DNA from: Cololabis saira
Lineage: Eukaryota; Chordata; Actinopteri; Beloniformes; Belonidae
DNA length: 64,000 nucleotides
Direction of reading: 5' to 3'
Assembly (NCBI RefSeq): GCF_033807715.1
Contig: NC_084607.1
Location: forward strand, 16,354,941 to 16,418,940
The notes beneath the pieces were generated by a model. The model was given only the letters and a program-made list of their open reading frames with translations. It made no database searches and was not told the origin of the DNA. Position numbers and translations under genes: made by a program. Shown piece by piece: positions 11,063-23,807 of the stretch; within the stretch, counting starts at the first letter, position 1; each line of letters begins with the position of its first letter.

Positions 11063-13076
11063 GAACATTTTATTGGTTTTCCAGTGGATCGTACATTGAC
11101 CAGAGGTACTGAATGTTTCCCATTGAATCCTCTTCTTTTTATTTTATTGATGGGTTTCTTCGCTCTAACACCGAGTCTTGGCTGCCGTCAGATGCTCTCT
11201 GCTAACCCTGCTCTGCAGTTATCTCACTACACTCACTAAGTCCTAGCAACTTACAAGAAAACAAAACGTGCAAGGAAACGTGGACATGTTTGGATGCAAA
11301 ATGGTTAAGAAAACATTTATCTTCATTTTTATAATGAGTCCCAGTGAAAAATATGTTTGCTTTATAGTATTGCGGTTAAAATGAATAATTTGCATTAATT
11401 CTTTTGGGGTTTTCTATTTTCAAAAACAGTATTTATTCAGGTTTTACTGGCTGTCCCTTGTAGAGAACAGAACTTTGGCAGAACGCTCCTCAATGTTTTA
11501 CAGTTACAAACTCAAAGTAAATTCACTTTTTAGAGTTAAACAATGGAAGTTACAGCAGATCGTGAGCAGCACAGCAGGCTCTTGAAAACACAGAAACATA
11601 TTCTGCACCATGCTGCATTCACTGCCTCCAAAATCTTCGGCAAAAAAAGTGCCCCATGTTTTTTAACTGATATCAGTTGTAAAGACAGAAGTATATGTGT
11701 ATGCACTTTTAGCAGCTGTATCATTAAACATGACATAGTTTGCCAAGTTAGGTTTTTAACTGATTGTGACCGTGAGTGTGACTCTGAGCATGTGTGTGAT
11801 CAACAGTGTAACCTAAACCTGCTCTCATTTCTAAACTCTGTCTTTCTCAACTTTTCAGAGCTCTTAGCTCCAGATCTAAAATATACGATACGTGCCATCA
11901 CTTTCTTGTAGCTCAGGTTCCTCCACAGCTGCAGTTTCCTCCTCTGAGCTTTCAACTTCCTCCTCTCTCTGGCCCTCCTCCACCTCATCCTCAGACAGCT
12001 CAAAAAGGTTTACATCACTGTAGCTTTTTGGATTTTTTTTTATTTTTAACATCAATTGGTCTGCTTGAAATGTGGAAGTTGAAATTGCTGCCATTTTGAA
12101 GAGACATTCAGGAGCTGTGAAAGCCCCCCCCAACATGCGGGGTATCAAAAGCAAGGATGTCCTCTTTATGGGACGAAATGACTAAGATCGATTCTATAAG
12201 TTAAGCTCAATTTAGAGGTCTCATTTTCCCCCACAGGGTCTCAGGAATATATGTACAATTGTAGTTTGATTTGACTCGTACTTTTCGTAAAAGTCACCTC
12301 CATAAAGATTTGAAAAGTTCACTTCTTGCTGTTTGTCTTCAAGAAAGTATAATATTATGAAACTTACATACAAGGGCCTTTAAAAAAAAAGTGGGTGGAA
12401 ACGGGAAGCATGCATTCTCCTCCTGTACTTCCTTCTGTAAACTCAACCAGCATCGACCAATGGGAAATCAATACACTGACTGCTGCTGTGAGCGTCGATG
12501 AAATGTTTGGAGATGCGATCAAAAAAAAAACCCCACGTGGCTGACAAACACAAGCAAACAAGGGCACGCACGTCTCATACAGCTACACACGTACACACAC
12601 CAACAATTGAGTCGGAAACAAATCAATGGGGTGTCTTCATAATAGATTACTTCGGAGCCTTGAGATGGTTGTCTTTAAGTGCTTCTGTATTATGAGAAAA
12701 TGCACAACAGTTTCAAACAAAGGCATGAAACTGAACTTTTAAAATGTTTCTACTAAGCACATCACCTGTGGACACGGCTGTCTTTTATTCAGATGAAAGA
12801 TGCAGCTCCGCATTGTGACAATGACTGAAGTATGACTGCTTCTGAACGCCGTCTGGGTGCTTATAACGTAACCCTCGCCATCTGTGTCAGTGTGCACGTT
12901 CCTCAATACGACTGCAACTTCACAAATATGATTAAAGTAAAACTGAAACACCAAACACATTCACACTGCAAAAACTGGTATCCCAGGCTCAGTAGCGAAA
13001 AAACTGAACGTTCTTTGGCGAGGCTGTGACCACCGATTTGCTTCTGTTGACAGAAAAATGTCTGTTGTATTGTTTG
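11063..13076. other. Intergenic DNA
   Basis: Nothing assignable except the short acidic frame on the minus strand at 11876-12094. A small number of A-runs and simple tracts are present. Confidence 0.4.
11876..12094 (-). CDS. Short acidic open frame, uncertain
   Basis: A 72-residue frame beginning MAAISTSTF, with the start in the context AAAATGG. A lysine stretch (LKIKKNPK) is followed by a Glu/Ser-rich region (SEDEVEEGQREEEVESSEEE) and the frame ends at TAG. The acidic composition and a Kozak-like start are the only reasons to list it. I recognise no family, no introns or domain are visible, and it may be a remnant of a retroposed gene or chance. Confidence 0.15.
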   Translation of the reverse strand: MAAISTSTFQADQLMLKIKKNPKSYSDVNLFELSEDEVEEGQREEEVESSEEETAAVEEPELQESDGTYRIF

Positions 13077-13206
<130 letters not shown>

Positions 13207-16196
13207 TGAATGAGAAAAACACTTTGCCGTGTCTAAGAAACAAAGAAAAAGCCCTCCATGAGTTCTGACCATTTACCATTTAAAAAGTTCAACGTGTCGC
13301 CTTGCAGGGGTCACCCACTGGACCGCCGGTGAGAGCGGTATTGATTTTCCAATTAGACTCGGCCAGAAAACAAATATACATATTTCCCAAAATGTCATAG
13401 TAATGTTTCAGTAGCAACATGAAAAAATGACTCTGTCGATACGGCATCCAGAAGCTATTCTGAGCTCCCCTTTACTGATGCAGCCCTGAACACTTTGTAG
13501 AGATAGACACACCTGAAGGCAAGTGTGAGACGCTACACATTACCCAAGTATAATTTAATTTGCTACATGTTTATTGTCATGCAAGACAGATTTCCATCGA
13601 CACTGAATAAATAGCCCAAAAGCAGACCAAGTGGATAAGTAAATATTATCATAAAGATAAGCCAGAGTTACTATCCGGGCCCATTTTTCTCTCTGATTGT
13701 CTGCTGAGCTGCTGCCGTCTGCTGTCTAATTCTTCCTCATGCTGTTTAGTTCTTAATTTAGCCTCCACTGAGCCCATACAGACCCCGTTAGCCTGCAACT
13801 CGCGGGCCCTGCTGCGCACTGGTGCGCCACTCTGCTGGCGTGAAGTAGTGGAGGGACGCAGAGGTAAATCAAGACACATCCCTTGGTTGATGGATACTGA
13901 ATGAGGACCAATGGAGAACACGAAGCAAGGTCGGCATTCGTTAGCCATGCCTGGAAGTCGCAGATGGATAACCCCACAACATAAGGGTCAGCGCGCGCTG
14001 CTGCTAACACACCTGAACCACACTGCGCATTTCATTATGTCTGTCAGCATGCATGAAAACAGACATGCAGAGAAGAGACAAAGACTCGCAACAAACACCA
14101 ATATGAATCGTCTTAACTGATGCCGCATGTTTGTGGCATGAGCAAAACTGGCAAGATACCCTGATGTAGATTTTATCCACCATTGATGATGAAAATCAAA
14201 ATGATTATTTTGTAAATTTGGGGAAAATGAAGTTATTGAAGAATAAGCTCCAGTGAAACCACTCATTCTCATCAGTAAATGGAAATATGAAACAAACTTC
14301 TCAGTGATGGGTAAACTGCATCAGAAAGTCCCCACAAAAACAGCAAACAGGAGACTCGACATTCCATCATCTACATGCAAATATTATTATTTTTACTGCA
14401 AAAAAAAGTACTGAAACAACACCTTTTTCAATTCCATAAATAGATTTTCCCATCTGCCTGACTGCAGTTGAGGTCTTGTTTTTATTTTATTTTTTTTAAG
14501 CAAACAAAGAATAGCCCGACTACTTTTCAGCTGTGGGAGTCAAATCTTCCCTCTTTTGCTGCTCGGAGTCCTCCAGGATCAGAAACCTGACGACGCCTAT
14601 GACATGCTGTCACCTGAGCTGAGCCATTATCACACGGGCATTCTTAATAGCCCTAAAGATTAAAGTCCAGAGGAACAAGACACCAACAGATTAAAAAAAG
14701 AAAGATAGGAAAGAGGATGATGAATTGCTTCAGATTGCCGGGCAATCATGCATGAATTACCAGGATGTTCTTAGGTATAATAACCCGTTTTAAGTGATCA
14801 CTCACTCCTGGGGAGCTGTCGTGTAAGGAGGGCTGGGTTGGGACGCCGGGGGAAAGGGATGGGTGATGGGTAAAGAAAGGAACGGGTCGCAGCTGTCTAC
14901 TCAATCACATCACCGTCAAGGGTATTGCCCTGACACTGTCTCCACTCCGTGCCCTGAGCGTGCACACAAATCTCCTGACAGACAGACGCAGCAGTCATAC
15001 AGCACCCTCACCCCTTTCTGAGGGGCCTACGCGGCTCCCCCGGCGTGTCTCCGTGGCCCAACAGGCTGCCGCCGGGTGCACCGGCAACAACTGATTATTC
15101 AGGACCGAGGCTAACAAGAATGTGCCATGTGGATCTCAAAACATGCTCTGGTTGTGAATACATCATGAAGCGGGGGAACGGGCTGTCTTGCGTCGTTTCT
15201 CGCTGGATGTGCTGCACTTTCCGTTGCTGAGCAGATTCAGGCGAAACCGTTCCAGATAGGAGCACGCCCCTCAACTGCTTCACGGTAACGTGCACCGCAC
15301 CGCCAACCAGAAACAGTTCTTGTTCCTCCATGAAATCACATATCGAGTAAATATTGATATAAACTTTAGGGGAAATCATTTGTGGTTGATATTTATTAAA
15401 AGTTCAGCTCCGCAAAACTCAATAAATCTCTTTCTTTAGGATCCATAAATGAACAGTCTAAAAACAGACATGGCATTCAATGCAAATATTGCTCGAACCT
15501 GAGAGGCGCACGGAAGCATGTGGAATAATTTCAGATCAGCCCTCGTCAGTCTCAGGTCTGGTATCTGAGAAGGAGATTAAGTAGCTGCATCTCACAAGCC
15601 CTTTAGGGCCAAGAGAGTTGCAGCGTGGACACACACGGGTTCGATGAGATCAGATTCACAGTTTGTCACACATTAACATCTCACTGAGTCAAGCAATGTT
15701 CCAGGAGAAAACAGATTCTGCCCATCGAAAAGAAAAAAACAACAACACCAAGTACACGCTGCTGAAAGCAGTTTGATTTACTGGTTCATCACTCCACCAT
15801 GTGTTATTTACTGCAAGAGTTAAAGCATCGTGCATGATGAATATGTATTTATTAGATTTTTTTTTTAAAGCAAAGTTAGAAACGGAGTTTATCAACCAGT
15901 GTGATTTATGGAGAAATTTCATTCCTTTGTGCCGACAGAAAAGCCCCTGAGAATACTGTGCTAATGAGGGAGGATGTTCCGCCACCTCTTGCAATCCCAC
16001 TTCGCCCCACGTGAGGTGTGCTCCGTTGCGTCGCACACTGTGGGCTGATACATAAAATACCATCTCATCTATGTACTCTGTTGTTACACAGAGTACCTTT
16101 ATAGTGTTGTCATAACACTGTGTCCAAATATGTTCCAAATATTGAGAAAAAAAGAAACATCCCTTCATTAAATACCTGGTAACCCATTCACCTCTT
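13207..16196. other. Intergenic DNA, mostly complex sequence
   Basis: No gene recognised. A 175-codon open frame on the minus strand (15689-16216) has no family resemblance, and its last part runs into the hAT element that starts at 16205. Much of this stretch has little simple repeat. Confidence 0.45.
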
Positions 16197-16204
16197 CCCA
16201 TTTG

Positions 16205-16916
16205 CAGAGGTGTCAAGTAACGAAGTACAAATACTTCGTTACCTTACTTAAGTAGAAATTTTGGTTATCTATACTTCACTGGAGTAATTATTTTTCAGAC
16301 GACTTTTTACTTTTACTCCATACATTTTCACGCAATTATCTGTACTTTTTACTCCTTACATTTTAAAAACAGCCTCGTTACTCAATTTCATTTCGGCCTT
16401 TAAATAAAAACTATCCAGTTAAATTGCTCCATCCGGATAGAGTGAATTTGGTTGTGGTTGTTTCAGATGTTCTTGTCCAGTTTTGTTCTTACATCTGTTC
16501 CCTCAGATTCCTGCAACTAAACTTGGATGTACATTCCAATAAAGGTTAGGATAAATGATAACATGCCTCTGAAGTTTGACTTTTTGTACCATTACAATAC
16601 TTATAGGCAACTAGTCATCATATCTTCTGCTCTCTGAAACCCACGTTAATGCTCAATAGTACACATATATGGTTCTTTAATATAGTTGCATTATACTAAG
16701 ATGCATTCATTTTCAATGGCTTTTGTCCTTCATGGCTTTTTCCCCCTTACATTACTTTTACTTTTATACTTTAAGTAGTTTTGAAACCAGTACTTTTATA
16801 CTTTTACTTGAGTAAAAAACTTGAGATGATACTTCAACTTCTACAGGAGTATTTTTAAACTCTAGTGTCTATACTTCTACCTGAGTAATGAATGTGAATA
16901 CTTGTGACACCTCTGC
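16205..16916 (+). mobile_element. Non-autonomous hAT-type element, copy 1 (712 bp)
   Basis: The ends are CAGAGGTGTCAAGTAAC and, inverted, TGACACCTCTG. They are flanked by a perfect 8-bp duplication CCCATTTG at 16197-16204 and 16917-16924, the hallmark of hAT transposons. The interior is rich in near-palindromic ACTTTTACTC/GAGTAAAAGT words and has no coding capacity. The same family occurs inverted at 37246-37890. Confidence 0.9.
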
Positions 16917-16924
16917 CCATTTGT

Positions 16925-19900
16925 AGACAATTGAATAATCAAACAGATGTGAGGCCATTGCAAACATCCTTCCGAGGTTTCACTTCCACATGTATATTCT
17001 TCTCTAGATGGGTCATAATGTGCGCTCTGCTGTGTGTAAACTGCTGTCGGTGCCATCTGCGACAACTAAAACAACTACTCGGCTTGGCAGGAGGTTCAGG
17101 TTTACCACGAACGACTCTCATCTCCACCACTTGAGAGCCAGACGGGTCCAGCATTTCCGGGCCCTGACATGTCTTCCTTCTATCTCAGCATCACTTTGTA
17201 TGTCCCTTGCTTCCTTTCCTGATATCTGCAGCTCTTGTTCCTTTCAGTCCCCCCTCTCTCTCTCTCTCTCTCTCTGAATACTTCTTACTGAAGTGGTGTA
17301 ATAATGCTAGTGCAGCAGGGAGCTGGGGAGTAGAGCAAACTTAGGCCACTTAACTCAATAGCATCCACAGTTGCAAATTAGGCAGAAAAACAGAAGTGGT
17401 TGCCAACCAAATCAAAGAAATATGCTCACCCACAAGGAGAACGAGTGTGTCTTTCCTCTGTGACTCATTACAGACCTGATAATAAACTAATTCGCAGCAC
17501 ATACACAGGTTAATATTTACATGACACTTCGCCTCCAACATTTATACCATTTGCAGCACAGAATGAAAGAGGAGGATTAATAGTCCCACTTTTACACCCA
17601 TTAATCCAAGAAGATGCCACAGAGCAGCATACTCCCCGTGTCTGTGTTTTTCTTTTTCTCTTTTATATCCCCTATGACTCTGGGTTCAAAGCGGAAATAC
17701 AGAGAAGGGCTTGTGTTTGCACAGATGAGGGCTCTCCGGCAGGATATGAAGGGAACCAGCCTGAAGAGAAGGTGGCAAAGAAATAGAGAACAAAAGAGTA
17801 CGTGAGAAAGAGATGGGGGGTTTGTTATGCCAGGACAGCTGGGTCTTCAGGGATAAGTCACGGAGGAAAGACGCAGGGGGATAAAAACATTCTCCCGGGT
17901 CCTTCAACCACCACGGACAATCATGAACAAAACATTTCCTCAAAATCTGCCCCCCAAGAGACATCTATCTATGTAACAGCGACAAACAGTGTGTCCATAC
18001 TCTTTTAAAGCAGTCTGAGGTTTAGGTTAGCTATAAGTTAAGTAAGTGAGCTAAGGTTTAAGCTGCATGGGAATTATACTAAAAGCTGGTGCCACTACAT
18101 GGTGGTGCACCCTCGTGATGGAGCCAGTGCCCGGCTGACGCAGGGGTGAAGCGTTGAGTGCTGTTCAAGCTTGGCATCACGTTGGTTTCTGTAGCATCGC
18201 GAACGCACCAAGACTGCACCCGGGCCACGCGAACAGAGAGCCGAAGTAAGATGTCTGAGCGCGTCTCCAGGGTAGCATCGCTGTCTCGTACTAACAGCAT
18301 ATACAGGTGGTACACTCAAGTACACACTCAGTGACCTGTGAAGATACACAGAGGACAAACAGGAGCCATATCTGCTCTAAGTGGCAGTTCAGCCCTGCAC
18401 CATCAACCTCGGAGGGAGTACCAAGTAAAAGTATGTTCCTTATTAGAACTTGTTTAAAAAATGATATTAATCTCAGAATGACTCACGAGTAATACAGTTA
18501 CCTTGTCTGGAAGATTGGCATGACTAAATCCAAAGTATCGAGTTCGAAAGTAAAAGTGCGCAGAGTAAAAAAATTGTCTGGAAAGGTTCAGATACAAGAT
18601 ACACTTAGATACAAGGCATGCCTCAGAAAATACCACTCTGATGTGTATCAAAGACCATAAAAAAAAGAAGAAGAAGCAGTGGAAAGCTTAAAAAAAGACA
18701 CTGTGCAGAGAATAAAGCAGAAAACAGGAGCCGCCACTATTATTTAGTAATGGCCAGCTTAATAGGTCAAAGCGACTGGGTTTCATGAGGCTACAAGTCG
18801 AACATGTCTTTCTTTTTTAATGTCATAAGACAATCAATAGTTGATGTCGTAACTCGTGGTCGGCGGGGCGGTGCTGTGCCGCCCACCTCTCATCAAGATG
18901 GTAAAAGGATGTCTTTTAAAACTCTGCATACATCACCAGCTTTGGTGTCGAGAGGGCAGAAGAGCAATTACAAGGAGAGAAGGCTGGCTCCTAAAGAAAA
19001 CAGGAGGTAAAAATATGGCGTTGTGCTGATTCTTATCTTGGACCACGTGTGATGAATCAGTACGGCGAGGGGTACATCCATCAACGAGGCACAAGATTCA
19101 GAGTAAAATGGTAAATGATCAACATTTACAAGCAGACACGCCGGTGTGCACATCAGGAGCAATGTGGAACACGTACAGGGACTCGAGATGGAGCCACCGA
19201 TGCTCCGGTCAGAAGATGACCAATCTATCACCTGAATCACAGCCCCACCCCACACCACCCCCCACCAACAGGTCAAATGAATATCATTGATTTTCTTGTT
19301 ACAAAACAATGTTCTGCTGGGGAATCAATAGGTTCTAACATGGGATGTTACAACGACACGACTCAAGTCTGCGCCACAGCAGGTCAGAACTGTTTTACCT
19401 GCATGACGGAGAACGTCTCGGAGGTTGTTCGTCACTGCGTCTTGTAACCGTCTCTCAAACGTAATAAAGGCAGAGATGAACACGAGAAGAGTCAGCTTCT
19501 TAATAAAGGAGGCATTAAAACAACAGATAATCAAAGAACATCTCCAGTACTCAACCGGACATGACACATGCCACATTTCCGCAGGCTGATCTGTCCCCGA
19601 GCATTTCCGAAGAGTGTGACATCATTGCAACAGTAACTCTCAACGCGCCAAGTCATTTCGCCTGCCACCAATTCTGCATGCAGACCAATAAAGTGAATCT
19701 TGCTCTCCGTGAAAGGGAGAATGTGAAGGTGGATGGAAAGAAAAACAAAAGCGATTGATATAAATGATCTGCCGGCCGAGAGAGGCCCTGAGGCAGGGGC
19801 GAGCGAAGGTCCGCTCGATACCAATTGATCGTGGGAGGCCCAGGCATTCGTCTTAATTCTGACTAATTAGGGCAGTGGCTGACGAAGAGGGGTTAGAAGG

Positions 19901-22900
19901 ATGTTGTTGATGTGCGTGTGTGTGTGTGAGCGTGTGTGTTTTCGTGTGCATCAATGGGACCTCCCAGATTCAAATATCTGGTCCCCATGTTTACAAAGCG
20001 TGGAACAAGTGGGGGATTAAGGAAATCAGTTTAGGAAACAAGAACCGTCGCCACATTAGTGCCGCTGCCAAAATAATTTCCCTGTCTTCAGTGGGTTGCC
20101 TGACAGGCAGGATGGGAGTAAATCCTCCCCTCTCACTTTTTTATTTTTTATTTTTTTATCGTGTTTGTCTGAAAAATGCTGATTATCTTCTGGCAGGAAA
20201 AGCCTGGCCTTCGGTTAGCAAGAGAAAGCAGAGCATGCGGTTTCTCCCTCTTCACTCATTCCACTGATAGACATCAATGTTTTACATTTGTGGCAAAAAA
20301 AAACAAAAAAACATCTCGATCACCAGACTACTTGAGGATAAGTATTTACATATTGGTGGAAGATACAATACTGGCAACAATCCCAAAGTCCGAGATGGCG
20401 GTGAGAACTAGCGAACGGTTGTGAGCTCAGGATTTAGAGCCAAAGGCCTTTTAAAAGATCAGCACACTTGGGAGTAGATCTCGAATGGGTGCTGAGTTAC
20501 GGAAAGCGAGCCTGAGACTTTGATCTCTATCGGTAAATCCCTGCGGATGTTAGCCATGTGAAGGCAGCGGAGGGGAAGGCATCGCCATGAAAGAGCGGCG
20601 GCAGCGGTAACATTTCTACCTGACTGGAGATCACAATCTGAGGACAGAGACACACATACGCACGCAGCCGTTCATGCGAAGGTGAACAGGTCCACTTCGC
20701 ACAGGGCCCAGGACTGCGTGAAGCGAGACAAAAGAGACAAAATATCACGGAGTAAAAGTGACAGACAGAAGCATATCTGTATCAGACAAGATGCCATTGT
20801 TAAGGCAAAAAAAGATCGAAAAGCTCGGCTGGCTGACTTGACCTGCGCTTTGTCACTCAGTCACTGGGCCGAACCACAAGAGACACTGGCAGATACACTC
20901 CAACATCAGCTACTTGCTGAAATTCAAGTAACATAAACTTCAGTGTCTTTTCAACCTCTGGCACCCTGTTCCCTGCCAGCTCCTCTGCTATTCACATCCC
21001 AGCCTGCCTCGGTTGAGCCAAAAGCCCCCGAGGGCAGATCTTTCTCAGGAGTTCACAAACAGATGTACACAAACTTACTGTGGCTGTCTGACTATCCTCG
21101 CCCGCACTATAAATATTCCTTTGCATACAGACATGGTGTCATTCTATTCACATCGAATTAACCAATCAGGATGGACGTGTGCCCTGAAATCTCTTCTCGT
21201 CAGCTCAAGTGTGATGTCCTAATGACTGCCTGGCCGTCGATACGGGTCCGCGTAACCGCGGGCCCTGAGGGGGACAATTAAGAGAGAGTAGGAGATGTTT
21301 TCCTTGATAAATGTTGTCACTGCTGGTACTGGTACTAATAAGCGGTAATTTGCTGCCGCAGACTCGGATGATGCACACTGTAACAGCTCAAGTGGAGACA
21401 GATGGGTCGACCTACAAGCTTTTACAATAAAGTGGCAGAAACGCTTCCATTAATTTGGAGGGGTGGAAGTTACAAATGCATGTAGAGTTTATGAGATTGG
21501 GCCTGGGAAACACTTATGCTACACGTGCAGCGATGTGCAGGGGAGGAGGGGGGGGTTCAAATTTACAATCCCATAAAGAATTTTACGATCATCAAAGACC
21601 AGATTTATTGACTGCACAAAACTCAGACCAGCTGAATCTGAGAGTCCTCAGATATGATTTGAACTCTTTAGATCCTGAAAGCCAGCTGGGACAGTTAAAC
21701 ACAAGTTACCTGTTCTAGTCTGGCTGGCTGAGCACATGCTAACATAGCACATGATGGCGCTAACTCATGTGCATTCATTTTGATCAAATCTGTCCAAATA
21801 TCCTCATCTCCAAAGTCATGGCAGTGGTCTCAGCTCTGACAGAGTTCTGTCAGCTCAGCTGGATATCATGGGCTCATGGGTCCAGTTAGTCAACTTGGAA
21901 AAGGTCCTTAAATGAATTGAGGAAGCTTGCCACATAGGAAGACTCCGCTACTGCAAGGGGTAAAAGCTAATGTGCTAGCGGTGTCTTCCATTTAGTCATG
22001 GCTTGCAGGCTTCGACCGCGGATGAAGATACAGTAGCTGCTGAGAAACCCCTGCAGGAGATCCCAGAACCAGTCACAGCAGTGTCTTTGTACAATTAAGA
22101 GGACAGCAAGCACATTATATTTTAAATAAGAAATGTTTAGCCAGCCATTTAACACAACAGACATGTGCAGCTGATCAGGAGACCATGCTGTGCATACATT
22201 TGTGGCTTTACATGATTTTACCTGATGATGTACATAAAACATCACCCCCCCAGACAGTTGTCATGAATGTGAAATCTAACTATGGAGACCACAACAGTGT
22301 TTTTGTTTATTTTCCACTGTCACAATGTGGGTATACAAGAGCCACTTTCTGGAAAGGCCCCTCTTTTTCCCACCTCCCAAGGTAGACAACAAAAGCATTA
22401 ATAAATAAATAATAAAACTCCTTTTGCATGTAAGGGACATGCCACCAACCCATAACTGAGTGACACATGTGAGAACTTCTAACAACTTTCAGATCAAGTC
22501 GTACACACGTCACAGGGATGCAGAAGAAAACAGGGAAAACACTTTGCATTTTTATTCTGACTCGTCAGCTCTAAATAACTAAATAACAAAAGGAAGAAAA
22601 CAGTGATTTAATTCATACAAAGTCACGTGACTATGCAGAAAGCTGACGGTATCATTCTTGTGTCCTCTGTCATTGTTGTTTTGATTTACTGGTGCGCACA
22701 CATCCACAGTGAACATGACCGCTTATGTCACATTTCACAACGTCATTCGGTCGCACTTTTTACGCAGTACAATGTGGTTTCGAGTTTTTAAGGACACGCT
22801 TTTGCTGGATTTTTCTGTCTTGCTCGAGCCAGAATGTAAATCGGTATCAAACATTTTTACGTAGATGTTACAGAATGTCAGTAAGCAAGCACCTTCACCT

Positions 22901-23122
22901 GCTTTAGGAGCCCCTAGTGGCAAGTTGATGAACTGAATGTTATTTATTACTTTGACTGTATTGACTTCAACTCTAAAAAAATTTTTTTTTAAATCTTCTC
23001 GAAGAGTGATTTTACAAGTTGTACATCTAACTGAAATTGTACAGTAAGTGAAGAATCTCAGTATGGAGCTCATTGGTTTGTGCAAAAGAAGCGTTACCTA
23101 CAAACTTAAGCAAAGCCACATT
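16925..23122. other. Intergenic DNA
   Basis: No gene recognised. Contains a (CT)n tract at 17253-17275 and a GT-rich tract near 19912-19940. Parts, for example 19760-19870 with two homeobox-like TAATTAG/CTAATTA cores, look complex enough to be conserved non-coding DNA, but that is only an impression. Confidence 0.4.
17253..17275. repeat. (CT)n microsatellite
   Basis: About eleven CT units. Confidence 0.9.
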
Positions 23123-23125
23123 TTA

Positions 23126-23736
23126 GACCCCGTCCACACGTAGCCGGGTATTTTTAAAAACGAATATTTCCCCCCTCCGTTTATAAAAAAATTTGCATCC
23201 ACATTACATCATTTTAAAAAAAAAACCCTTCCACACGTAACCGAAGATTTGCGTTTTCGACCACATTCATAAGCATTCTAACCTGTAGATAATCTGCGGC
23301 TCCCGGGGAAGCTCCGCGGGCTCCGCGGCTCCGGGGGGCTCGGCGGGGCTCCGCGGAGGTTCAGCCTCCGCGGAGCCCCGGAGCCCTCTGTGTCGGTGTA
23401 ACGCAGTAAGCGGCCGGTCAAGAGACCATTTATTTAATAAATAGCTTGGAGAACAGATGCTGGATCATCTGTATTTCTATAGTAAACAAAAGTCGCACGT
23501 CAGAGCAGATTTGTTGTTGTTTTGGCGCATAATGTGACGTTCGAAAACGCAAAACTCCGGTTGTGTGTGTCTACACGCATCTACATAAACGGAGTTTTCA
23601 AAAATCTTCACTTTGCCCAGAGTTTTTTTAAACCTTCGTTTATTTGCGTTTTCGTGTGGATGACAGGTCCAAACGTAGGAAAATATCTCCGGTTTAGCAG
23701 ATATCCGCAGATATCCGGCTACGTGTGGACGGGGTC
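23126..23736. mobile_element. Non-autonomous PIF/Harbinger-type element (611 bp)
   Basis: Terminal inverted repeats of at least 22 bp, starting GACCCCGTCCACACGTAGCC, are flanked by TTA at 23123-23125 and 23737-23739, matching the 3-bp TWA target of PIF/Harbinger elements. Sub-terminal inverted copies of TTTGCGTTTTCG also occur (23248-23259 and a partner near 23645). The core at 23296-23390 is very GC-rich with a strong hairpin around GGCTCCGCGGAGGTTCAG. There is no transposase. Confidence 0.75.
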
Positions 23737-23786
23737 TTAGAGTTTGAGCAAAAACTGTTAAAATGCATTTATTTTACATGGTAATA

Positions 23787-23807
23787 CTAACCCTAACCCT
23801 AACCCTA
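23787..23807. repeat. Short telomere-like (CCCTAA)n tract
   Basis: Just over three tandem copies of the vertebrate telomere hexamer within single-copy DNA. Too short to imply a fusion point. Confidence 0.8.

Noticed and set aside
15689..16216. 175-codon minus-strand frame
   Set aside because: No family resemblance; its N-terminal codons lie in the hAT element end, so it is chance.
23787..23807. Interstitial telomere as a fusion scar
   Set aside because: Only about three hexamers; too short to support chromosome fusion.
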